From assembly GCA_035319765.1 (NCBI GenBank), contig DATHCB010000137.1, positions 1 through 13,231 of the forward strand: a DNA stretch of 13,231 bases. Reading direction: 5' to 3'. The notes below the pieces were generated by a model, which had not been told where the DNA came from, made no database searches, and saw nothing but the letters and a program-made list of their open reading frames with translations. This document shows, piece by piece, positions 1-6,060 of this stretch (its first letter is position 1; each line of letters opens with the position of its first letter). Origin of the DNA: DATHCB01 sp035319765 (GTDB lineage: Archaea; Thermoproteota; Bathyarchaeia; Bathyarchaeales; SOJC01). The position numbers were made by a program, and so were the translations under genes.

Positions 1-149
1 GTCGGAAGGTTTCCGTCATCGTCATTCATGGTGAAAACCGAAATCTCTTGGTCGAGCAGAATAAACTTCCTTGTGATTTCTGCTGCGTAAGTACCTAAGC
101 CTCCGACGATTTTTGGCGGGTATTCGTACACGAGCACTGCCATTTTCAT
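1..149 (-). CDS. Glycosyltransferase (GT4-like), N-terminal fragment
   Basis: The minus strand reads ATG at 147-149 and stays open to the window edge, giving about 49 residues that begin MKMAVLVYEYPP and continue with KIVGGLGTYAAEIT. A short hydrophobic strand, then YPP, then a GGLGTY-type glycine loop is the signature start of GT-B glycosyltransferases of the glycogen synthase/GT4 group, where this loop lies at the sugar-nucleotide site. These enzymes move sugars from nucleotide donors onto lipids, glycans or glucose polymers; the acceptor cannot be told from this fragment. A second ATG two codons later (141-143) is an alternative start. A GGAGAG sequence lies about ten bases upstream and could be the ribosome site. 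The catalytic C-terminal half is outside the window, so only the superfamily is supported. Confidence 0.7.
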   Translation of the reverse strand, partial: MKMAVLVYEYPPKIVGGLGTYAAEITRKFILLDQEISVFTMNDDDGNLP

Positions 150-274
150 TTCCGAAATCTCTCCGAAATTCTCTACATTAATCCTAAGGGGGATAAAAGC
201 ACTATGAAGGCAAACTCTATTCTTTAATTTTTCTCTCAAACAGGACCTACTACCTATCATTTTATGCAAAAATT

Positions 275-287
275 GAAAAGCTAAATA
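275..287 (+). promoter_or_regulatory. Putative BRE/TATA element of the winged-helix gene
   Basis: A purine-rich GAAAAG followed by CTAAATA lies about 50 bases before the ATG at 332. In archaea the start of transcription is usually about 25 bases past the TATA centre, which would place it near 308 and leave a leader of about 24 bases. That leader carries a run of G at 316-321 that may serve as a weak ribosome site. This is inferred from pattern and spacing only. Confidence 0.35.
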
Positions 288-292
288 CCCGT

Positions 293-304
293 ATTCTATA
301 GAAT
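293..304. promoter_or_regulatory. 12-bp perfect palindrome, candidate operator
   Basis: ATTCTATAGAAT is a perfect inverted repeat with no spacer. It sits just after the TATA-like element and 28 bases before the start codon at 332, where a bound dimer would block transcription. The gene it precedes encodes a winged-helix DNA-binding domain, so self-repression is possible. A 12-bp AT-rich palindrome can also occur by chance. Confidence 0.3.
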
Positions 305-331
305 GAGCCTATACGTGGGGGCGCTATTATA

Positions 332-883
332 ATGCAGTTGAATCCAGTCAAAAAGGCTATTCTTGAAACACTGTGGCGAAAAGGAAAGCCCGTAACGCCA
401 TTAGAGGTTGCGAAAGAGTTAGGAATGAAAAACCAACGACAGGCAATGATGCACCTGCTGAATCTGAGAAGCATGGAATACGTGTCCTCGCCTGAAAAAA
501 ACTGTTATGCGATCACAGAACTCGGAAAAGAAGCCATAGGCCTACCAAGAATTTCCAAAAAAGAGGCCTCACAAATTCTTCATCCAAAGCCACCGGAAAG
601 TGCTTTCCGCTTCTATAAGGAAATGGGAAGAAGTTTAGGTGTCGAGGCGAACAGCCTCCAAGACTTTTGTGACAAGGTTCAAAAAATCGACTTGCGATCT
701 TTAGAGTTTCATATGCCACGCAAGGACTTCGAGAACTGGCTTCAACACTTAGGCGATGCCGAGTTAGCGAAGAAGATAGCTGTAATAAGAGAACAGGGCG
801 TATCGGGCGAGGAACTTCGTCAAAAAGTTTACGAAATAACCAAGTCTCGTTGCGAAGAGCTAAAGAAATTAACAACGCAGTAA
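332..883 (+). CDS. Winged-helix protein with unidentified C-terminal domain (DUF5752-like)
   Basis: The 183-residue protein has two parts. Residues about 1-70 read as a winged helix: NPVKKAILETLW, then GKPVTPLEVAKELGMK, then a recognition-type helix with QAMMHLLNL, and a wing ending YAITELGKEAIG. Residues about 85-175 form a separate alpha-helical domain with LQDFCDKVQKI, EFHMPRKDFENWLQHL and GDAELAKKI. The H-x(4)-DFENW...LGD-x-ELA pattern recalls the archaeal DUF5752 family, whose role is not known to me. A likely job is DNA binding, perhaps as a transcription regulator, with the second domain used for sensing or dimerisation; that is inference. No catalytic residues or membrane segments are visible. 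It is read alone, divergent from the glycosyltransferase, and the palindrome at 293-304 lies in its promoter. Confidence 0.75.
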   Translation: MQLNPVKKAILETLWRKGKPVTPLEVAKELGMKNQRQAMMHLLNLRSMEYVSSPEKNCYAITELGKEAIGLPRISKKEASQILHPKPPESAFRFYKEMGRSLGVEANSLQDFCDKVQKIDLRSLEFHMPRKDFENWLQHLGDAELAKKIAVIREQGVSGEELRQKVYEITKSRCEELKKLTTQ

Positions 884-1005
884 CGTACGACATAGTTTGG
901 AGAACCCAATGCTCTGATCAACCAAGCCTTCAACGTGGTCGGTCAGAAAGGATGATAATTGCAGGCCCATTCCATCTTCTACACGAGCGCGGGTGATTTG
1001 TCAAT

Positions 1006-1028
1006 AGCTTCTATTTTTCCAAGAAGCT
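1006..1028. terminator. Hairpin between convergent genes, candidate terminator
   Basis: AGCTTCT (1006-1012) and AGAAGCT (1022-1028) form a perfect 7-bp stem with a 9-base loop that holds five T in a row on the plus strand. It lies two bases beyond the stop codon of the PAC4-like gene on the minus strand, and downstream of the winged-helix gene on the plus strand. Archaeal termination depends mainly on T tracts rather than hairpins, so this is a weak call. Confidence 0.3.
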
Positions 1029-1030
1029 TC

Positions 1031-1408
1031 TCAGATTTGTACACTTTCTTGTCCAACCACTGGTTTTGCTTTGGTGACTTTTTCGAAAAGTTTGAAAAGA
1101 ATTGGGGCGGCCTCAGCCTCGCTTGTTCCTTTGAGATAAACAGAAACCAAGCCAATCTTATTTACCTTTGCCGCGAGACGTTCAGCAAAAATTCGAGCCA
1201 TCGTCATGGTTCGGTCACCAATTAGGACCGAAGATAAAGATGGAGCAGTCGCTTGAGCCGAGGGTGGAATAGAAACCGCTAACGTGCCCAGCTGATCCTC
1301 GCCTTCACTCAGAAGCACGATGCATGCATTATTTGTTTCCAAATAAACAGCTAGAAAATGAACATCTCCCTCCTGAATCTCGTCTTTAAACACCGTGGCA
1401 CCGGTCAT
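1031..1408 (-). CDS. PAC4-like protein (putative proteasome assembly chaperone)
   Basis: A 125-residue soluble protein. Its middle and C-terminal parts match, in order and spacing, my memory of eukaryotic PSMG4/PAC4: a strand with LAVSIPP (residues 43-49), then SLSSVLIGD (57-65), then AERLAAKVNK (75-84), then a strand LVSVYLKG (87-94) and a closing amphipathic helix. Human PAC4 has LAVAM, STSLLGD, AQRLARKTNK and VSYNLQ at equivalent places. PAC3-PAC4 dimers help build the alpha ring of the 20S proteasome. Known archaeal chaperones PbaA and PbaB are PAC1/PAC2-like, so a PAC4-like protein is of interest. No proteasome gene is in view, so the role rests on fold similarity recalled without an alignment. 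The ATG at 1406-1408 lies about 24 bases after a good TATA box, which fits a leaderless message. It is divergent from nth. Confidence 0.55.
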   Translation of the reverse strand: MTGATVFKDEIQEGDVHFLAVYLETNNACIVLLSEGEDQLGTLAVSIPPSAQATAPSLSSVLIGDRTMTMARIFAERLAAKVNKIGLVSVYLKGTSEAEAAPILFKLFEKVTKAKPVVGQESVQI

Positions 1409-1427
1409 TAACGATCAGCCACCCACC

Positions 1428-1437
1428 TTATTTATAG
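1428..1437 (-). promoter_or_regulatory. TATA box of the PAC4-like gene, possibly shared with nth
   Basis: The minus strand reads CTATAAATAAG here, a strong archaeal TATA match. Its centre is about 24 bases from the A of the ATG at 1408, so transcription would start almost at the start codon. On the plus strand the same bases read CTTATTTATAG, and a start about 25 bases downstream would give nth a leader of roughly 20 bases that includes its GAGG ribosome site. A second AT-rich stretch (TATTTATT, 1451-1458) is the alternative for nth. Confidence 0.5.
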
Positions 1438-1481
1438 CACGCCCGATCACTATTTATTCTTTTAAAAAGGCGAGGACTGAG

Positions 1482-2144
1482 ATGACCAGCGCAAGAGCTA
1501 ACGAAATCTTATGCATCTTGAAAGAGAATTTTTCTGCTCCGAAATGGGCGTCATCAAGAAGAAATTCTTTCGAAACACTAATCGTTACAATTATCTCGCA
1601 AAACACCACAGGAATAAACACGGCTAAAGCCTTCGAAAGATTATCCCGAGAGTCTCGAATAACGCCCGAAGCCTTAGCAAGGGCCGACGAAAAAGTTCTA
1701 CAAGACGCCTTGCGAGTCGCAGGATTATTTCGAAACAAGGCCAAAACGATCAAAAGAGTTTCACAAATCATTCTGGAGGAGTTCAGCGGTTCAATAGACT
1801 TTATTCATTCAATGCCGCTTGAAGAAGCGAGAAAAATACTTCTTAATTTGCCTGGAGTTGGCCCGAAGACTGCAGATGTCGTTTTGCTTTTTAGCAGTGG
1901 AAAGGAGACAATTCCAGTTGATACGCATGTGAATAGAGTTTCGAAAAGACTAGGTCTTGCTCCAGAAAAGGCGGATTACGAAGGCGTTAGAATGGCATTG
2001 CAGTCGCTTTATGCACCAGAGGATTATTTGGCCGTACATCTATCGCTTATTATGCTGGGCCGAAAATGCTGCAAAGCATTAAGACCAGCCTGCCACCAAT
2101 GCCCAGTGAGCAATCTATGCCCATCCAAAAGAGTAGAGGACTAA
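1482..2144 (+). CDS. nth: Endonuclease III (Nth-type DNA glycosylase/AP lyase)
   Basis: A 220-residue protein, the usual size of this family. It removes oxidised pyrimidines from DNA and cuts the strand beside the resulting gap in base excision repair. All key parts are visible: SQNTT near residue 39; the helix-hairpin-helix LPGVGPKTA with the nucleophilic lysine at K129; the catalytic aspartate D147 in VDTHVNR; and the C-terminal [4Fe-4S] loop C197-x6-C204-x2-C207-x5-C213. The start is set at ATG 1482 because GAGG lies six bases upstream; an in-frame ATG at 1395 would extend it 29 residues into the divergent gene and its promoter, and those residues do not look like the family. Four bases separate its stop from the helicase ATG, so the two probably share a message. 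Some relatives act as A/G- or T/G-mismatch glycosylases; the loop residues do not let me choose. Confidence 0.93.
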   Translation: MTSARANEILCILKENFSAPKWASSRRNSFETLIVTIISQNTTGINTAKAFERLSRESRITPEALARADEKVLQDALRVAGLFRNKAKTIKRVSQIILEEFSGSIDFIHSMPLEEARKILLNLPGVGPKTADVVLLFSSGKETIPVDTHVNRVSKRLGLAPEKADYEGVRMALQSLYAPEDYLAVHLSLIMLGRKCCKALRPACHQCPVSNLCPSKRVED

Positions 2145-2148
2145 TCTT

Positions 2149-4074
2149 ATGCCTAAGCTGCCAAGCGAAGTGGAGGAATACTTCCCATACAGAACGGTAA
2201 GGCCCTATCAAGATGACTTCATAAGTGTACTATACGAAGCGATTAAAGACCAGAGGAACGTGGTTATCGAGGGCAGCAATGGGCTTGGTAAGACCGTTTC
2301 AGCCCTTTCCGCGTGTCTACCCATCACTAAACAAAACGATATGCAGATAATCTACTTGGCCAAGACGCACCGCCAACACGACCGAGTCATGGAAGAACTA
2401 AAGGCAATTGCAAGACGCAAAAAAGTCTCAGGAGTTTCCCTTCGCGGGCGAAGCGAAATGTGCTTTCATCCAATGATAACCCGACGCCCAACTGATGCAA
2501 GATCAGCGATGGAAATCTGTGAACTCCTCAAGAAAAGACGCCAATGCCCATATTATACAAACATAGAAACCAAAGCAGAGAACTCCATCGACCTGCAACT
2601 TCACGTAGCATCGAACGCTTACACGGCAACCGAAATTCAAGAGCAATGCCGTAAGGAAAAATTCTGCCCCTATGAAATCACAAAGCTAATCCTAAGCGAA
2701 GTCGATGTAGTCGCGCTAAGTTATCTCTATGTTTTCGATCCTGCTGTCCGTCCAGCGCTTCTTAAACAGCTAGAAAGACCGTTGGCAAAGCTAGTCTTAG
2801 TAGTCGACGAAGCACATAATTTGCCTAATACAGCTATCGAAATCGCAAGTGATAACCTATCTATCTTCTCTATTCGACAAGCTGAGCAAGAGGCGAAGCA
2901 GTTTAACTATCGAAATATTGCAGCTTTTTCGTCTATGTTGAGAACAATAATTGAGAAGATGGCGTCTAGAACTGGAAAAGAAGCGCTTGTTGATCCAGAA
3001 TTATTCGTCGAAATGATCGAACGCGAAACAGAGATAGACCACTCAAAAACTTTCTTCGACCAATTGCATGAAACTGGAAACCGCATCAGACAACGGTTGC
3101 TTTCCGAAGGAAAGTCCCCCCAATCGCACATCCACCGAATGGGCGACTTCTTTTTGCACTGGCTTGAAACAACAAAAGATGAAGCTTTCATTCACACACT
3201 CTGCAGATACATCACGAAAAGAGAAGCACCATCATACAAACTCGAGATTGTGGCGCTGGATCCCGCAAAGATCACCAAGCCCATCTTTTCTTCAGTCTAC
3301 TCAAACATCATAATGTCAGGCACGCTAGAGCCTTTAGAATCATACATAAAAATCACGGGAATGCCAGATAGTACGGTACAGAAAGCGGTTCCATCACCAT
3401 TTCCCAAAGAACATGTTTTGGCATTGACAATCCTCGGCGTCACAACAGCTATGGAACAAAGGACACCAGCCATGTACAAGAAGATAATCAACCACCTAGC
3501 AGGAGTGACAAAAAACACGCCCGCGAACACAGGAATATTCACGGCATCATATGAAGTTTTAGACGCATTGATCAAGGCTGGAATAAAAGAAGCAATCGAC
3601 AAACCATTTTTCCATGAAGAGAGAGGCATGAAATCAAAAGAAAACGAACAACTGATAAAGCATTTCAAATCTCACGCGCAGAGAGGAGGCGCTGTGCTGC
3701 TCGGCGTTCAAGGCGGCCGCTCCTCGGAGGGAACGGATTATCCGGGTGATCAGATGAACTCTGCAGTTATCGTGGGCGTTCCCTACGCTGAGCCAACGCC
3801 AAAAGTTAAGGCACAAATTGATTACTACGAAAAACTTTTCCCGAAACTAGGAAGAGAATACGGCTACGTACTACCCGCACTTAAGAAAGCCGCTCAAGCA
3901 GCCGGCAGACCGATAAGGACGCTGGAAGACAAGGGTGCGATAATTTTTTTAGATTACCGTTTTGCAACATCTTATTGTCAGAGATTTTTGCCCGCGTGGA
4001 TACGAAGAAGTATGAAAATCCTTCCAGACAAGAATGGTCTTATTGAGCATGAGTTGGCTGCTTTTTTCAGCTGA
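2149..4074 (+). CDS. XPD/Rad3-like Fe-S superfamily 2 helicase
   Basis: A 641-residue ATP-driven 5'-3' DNA helicase of the XPD/DinG/FancJ group. In order: an N-terminal YFPYRTVRPYQ motif (11-21); Walker A GSNGLGKT (42-49); four cysteines placed as in XPD, C105 (MCFHP), C124, C133 (CPYY) and C173 (CPY), which should hold a [4Fe-4S] cluster, with C167 as an extra; the LSYLYVFDP strand; the DEAH box at 220-223; MSGTLEPL (389-396); GGRSSEGTD (522-530); and the arginine-finger motif QAAGRPIR (583-590). XPD opens DNA in nucleotide excision repair. Motif I is unusual: SNGLGKT in place of the common PTGTGKT. It follows nth by four bases, suggesting linked repair roles. It ends eight bases from the convergent kinase gene. 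Whether it is true XPD or a paralogue needs a tree. Confidence 0.92.
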   Translation: MPKLPSEVEEYFPYRTVRPYQDDFISVLYEAIKDQRNVVIEGSNGLGKTVSALSACLPITKQNDMQIIYLAKTHRQHDRVMEELKAIARRKKVSGVSLRGRSEMCFHPMITRRPTDARSAMEICELLKKRRQCPYYTNIETKAENSIDLQLHVASNAYTATEIQEQCRKEKFCPYEITKLILSEVDVVALSYLYVFDPAVRPALLKQLERPLAKLVLVVDEAHNLPNTAIEIASDNLSIFSIRQAEQEAKQFNYRNIAAFSSMLRTIIEKMASRTGKEALVDPELFVEMIERETEIDHSKTFFDQLHETGNRIRQRLLSEGKSPQSHIHRMGDFFLHWLETTKDEAFIHTLCRYITKREAPSYKLEIVALDPAKITKPIFSSVYSNIIMSGTLEPLESYIKITGMPDSTVQKAVPSPFPKEHVLALTILGVTTAMEQRTPAMYKKIINHLAGVTKNTPANTGIFTASYEVLDALIKAGIKEAIDKPFFHEERGMKSKENEQLIKHFKSHAQRGGAVLLGVQGGRSSEGTDYPGDQMNSAVIVGVPYAEPTPKVKAQIDYYEKLFPKLGREYGYVLPALKKAAQAAGRPIRTLEDKGAIIFLDYRFATSYCQRFLPAWIRRSMKILPDKNGLIEHELAAFFS

Positions 4075-4082
4075 GTGACATT

Positions 4083-5366
4083 TTAGATTTCGGTTGAGAT
4101 CGGATTAATTCCTAATTCCCTGCCATCCTTATCGAGTTTTATTTGTCCAACGCTTATCGTTGAGACCTTGTCCTTTGCCGGTGTGTACACTTTCATTGTT
4201 TTTCTTTGGTAATCGATTCCGTGAAGTATACCTATTCCCGCAAAGTTGCCATGAGCATTCTGCAATGAAACCAGTAATCCTTCTTCGTCACCTTCTCGCA
4301 TAACTCGCACTTTCTTGCCGAAATTCTGTTCGATAGCTTTTATCCTGTCTCTGTGCACCCATTGCTGCGCCCCTAGAACCAGAAGAATCGTAGTCGGGGT
4401 TTCTTCGCTGTGAAGCGGGGACAAACTTAGAAGGTCTTGAATTTGTTTCATTTCGAGTTTTCTTGGCGATACGCCAGATCCAAGTGGCACGCCTTCAATC
4501 CGCATCCAGCTTAACGGAAAGGTTAAAACTTTTGCGCCTTTCAGATACTTTTTATAGCTGAGTTCTCGCAGCACTTTTCGTTTTTCTTTATCTCGTTGTT
4601 TTATGGCTTGCGGTGTTTCTACGGTTATACTTTCGGTTTTCAGATTACCTAGAATGTCTGCCAGTTCCGCCTGTTGCTGTATTCCTACAACAATGCTTGG
4701 CTTTATGTGTTCAGTCAAGGTCAACTTGTACTTGGCTGCATCTTCGCCCTCAACCCACCCATCGGTATTCAGAACGAGAAAATCTGCGCCAGTCCTTGCC
4801 TCAGCCTCTTTTTTCATTGCCGCTAAGCCGTCGATAACTCTTTCAATTACACTGCTTGGAGTTGTTATTCCGATGAAGTATACATCCTCGGCGGTTACTT
4901 CGAAAAGGTCTTTTATCAGTCTTCTAATTCTCCCAAAACCAATCGAGGCTGGGGGTCCAACGTCAGACTGCCCCAGATCACCGTCCACCACCGCAACTTT
5001 CAATCGCTTCTTCAAAGCTGCGTTTGCGAGGAATGTGCAAAATCCAGACTTGCCTACATCAACCCGGCCGAGAATCAGCACTATTGAAGGTTTCTTCTCC
5101 AACGATAAGACTTTTTCTGCCGATTCCTTCCAAGATTGAGGGATCGTGCTTCCATCAATTTCTTCTGTTCCAGCCCCTTCCCCCAGCAGGATGTTAAACT
5201 CGGATTTCTTCTTAACCTCAAATGGCATTCGTTTTGCATCGCGAATAACTATTCTCTCGCTTGGTTTCAGTGGGGCGCCAAGAACCTCGGCGTTACCTGA
5301 CATGAAGTTTAATGAAGCTGGCCCGTCAACGATAAGTGTCTTGCCTGCTTCAACGATCTTGTTCAT
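4083..5366 (-). CDS. Clp1/Grc3-type polynucleotide 5'-hydroxyl kinase
   Basis: A 427-residue protein with a central P-loop domain. Walker A is GRVDVGKS (100-107), followed by the strand and switch DGDLGQSDVGPP (128-139), the hallmark order of Clp1/Grc3 kinases, which phosphorylate the 5'-OH ends of RNA and often DNA. A beta-rich N-terminal domain of about 90 residues and a C-terminal beta-rich domain (VLGAQQ..., GIGILHGIDY...) flank it, as in Clp1. In archaea such kinases can act on the 5'-OH ends left by splicing or repair cuts. The start is set at ATG 5364-5366: the codon three earlier is GTG, but it lies inside GGTGA, a good ribosome site six bases upstream of the ATG. The gene overlaps the end of the RuvC-like gene by 17 bases, so translation is probably coupled. 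It converges on the helicase. Confidence 0.87.
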   Translation of the reverse strand: MNKIVEAGKTLIVDGPASLNFMSGNAEVLGAPLKPSERIVIRDAKRMPFEVKKKSEFNILLGEGAGTEEIDGSTIPQSWKESAEKVLSLEKKPSIVLILGRVDVGKSGFCTFLANAALKKRLKVAVVDGDLGQSDVGPPASIGFGRIRRLIKDLFEVTAEDVYFIGITTPSSVIERVIDGLAAMKKEAEARTGADFLVLNTDGWVEGEDAAKYKLTLTEHIKPSIVVGIQQQAELADILGNLKTESITVETPQAIKQRDKEKRKVLRELSYKKYLKGAKVLTFPLSWMRIEGVPLGSGVSPRKLEMKQIQDLLSLSPLHSEETPTTILLVLGAQQWVHRDRIKAIEQNFGKKVRVMREGDEEGLLVSLQNAHGNFAGIGILHGIDYQRKTMKVYTPAKDKVSTISVGQIKLDKDGRELGINPISTEI

Positions 5367-5994
5367 GCTTTTCACCTTTTTTGATTGGGCGACCGAATCT
5401 TCCTGCGATCTTTATAGCCGAGATGACATCTTTTGCTCCTTTTCTATTAGGCAATTCGGTACTTAAACGAGTCGTTCCAGTCTCACTCACCATCTCTATC
5501 GCTACGTTCTTAGGCAGATCTGCATCCAGTAAACGCAAGAAATCCACGGCATAGACGGGGGCAGAGTCACCAACTCTAACAACATAAGCCCTTGCTGGTG
5601 TCTTCTTAAGGACATCTCTAACGATTCTGAAGGTCTCTTCTGCACCCGAACCATTTGCAGTTTCAACTACCGCGCCATCACCAAGTACAGCAATCCCAAA
5701 AGTCTTACCCGGGTCTACGCCAACGACAATCTTCTCGAAACTCTCTTTCCCCTGTACCATCCTTATCGCTTCTGCGACAACTTCGGCGGGGTCGGAATCG
5801 TCTTTGTACACGACAACTCTTGGGTGGACTATTTGACATTGCTCCTTTTGTGTCGTGATTACAACCTTTATGTCGAAGGGTATCGGATCTGTAGGTTTAA
5901 CGCTCAAGAAGGATAGGTTCTTTCGCTTTAGTTCATTCACCAGAAAATAGTATGCCTTTCCAGAAACAGTAGCAACGGCGATTTTTTCCTTCAT
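5350..5994 (-). CDS. Two-domain RuvC/RNase H-fold protein, function unknown
   Basis: A 214-residue protein. Residues 88-108 read KIVVGVDPGKTFGIAVLGDG, the first strand, Asp-Pro-Gly turn and second strand of the RuvC/YqgF branch of the RNase H fold; D94 would be the first metal-binding acid. Later acids in likely positions are D143 (RVGDS), E167 (AIEMV) and D189 (KDVISAIKIA), the last resembling the closing helix of the fold. This may be a metal-dependent nuclease, although activity is not proved and the assignment of the middle acid is uncertain. Residues 1-85 form a separate alpha/beta domain (KIAVATVSGKAYYFLVNEL) that I do not recognise. The archaeal COG2433/DUF460 proteins are the nearest relatives that I can suggest. 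The gene comes first in an operon with the Clp1/Grc3 kinase (17-base overlap) and is divergent from radB. AAAGGA upstream of the ATG may be its ribosome site. Confidence 0.65.
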   Translation of the reverse strand: MKEKIAVATVSGKAYYFLVNELKRKNLSFLSVKPTDPIPFDIKVVITTQKEQCQIVHPRVVVYKDDSDPAEVVAEAIRMVQGKESFEKIVVGVDPGKTFGIAVLGDGAVVETANGSGAEETFRIVRDVLKKTPARAYVVRVGDSAPVYAVDFLRLLDADLPKNVAIEMVSETGTTRLSTELPNRKGAKDVISAIKIAGRFGRPIKKGEKHEQDR

Positions 5995-6010
5995 CTCATG
6001 TTTCCTTTAA

Positions 6011-6050
6011 AGCTTATAATGGAACAAAATTATTAGTTTGAGGCTTATAT
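6011..6050. promoter_or_regulatory. Divergent promoter region of the RuvC-like gene and radB
   Basis: Only 66 bases separate the two start codons, so both promoters must lie here. The minus strand has ATTATAAG (6013-6020) and CTAATAATTTTG (6025-6035 area); the plus strand shares the second as AAAATTATTAG. From the latter, transcription toward radB would begin a few bases before its GTG at 6061. The exact boxes are uncertain. Confidence 0.3.
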
Positions 6051-6060
6051 TCGCTTTGAT

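Larger units (their letters stand above)
150..331. other. Divergent intergenic region (glycosyltransferase / winged-helix gene)
   Basis: This 182-base AT-rich spacer separates two divergently read genes and must hold both promoters. I see no gene, RNA fold or long repeat in it. Its notable parts, a TATA-like element and a palindrome serving the rightward gene, are listed separately. Confidence 0.6.

Noticed and set aside
513..893. 126-residue minus-strand reading frame opposite the winged-helix gene
   Set aside because: It has no recognisable domain and mirrors the coding strand; the plus-strand frame has a coherent two-domain protein.
884..1005. Possible C/D box small RNA (GATGATAA near 950)
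   Set aside because: Only an imperfect C box is present, and no correctly placed D box CTGA or internal C'/D' pair was found.
959..1225. 88-residue plus-strand reading frame over the PAC4-like gene
   Set aside because: It begins at a TTG without a ribosome site, is rich in Ser, Phe and Asn without a domain, and lies antisense to a better supported gene.
1395..1481. Upstream ATG start for nth at 1395
   Set aside because: It would add 29 residues unlike the family, overlap the divergent PAC4-like gene and erase its promoter; ATG 1482 has a GAGG site six bases upstream.
4603..5139. 178-residue plus-strand reading frame inside the kinase gene
   Set aside because: It is antisense to the clear P-loop kinase coding sequence; its serine- and proline-rich composition is typical of a shadow frame.
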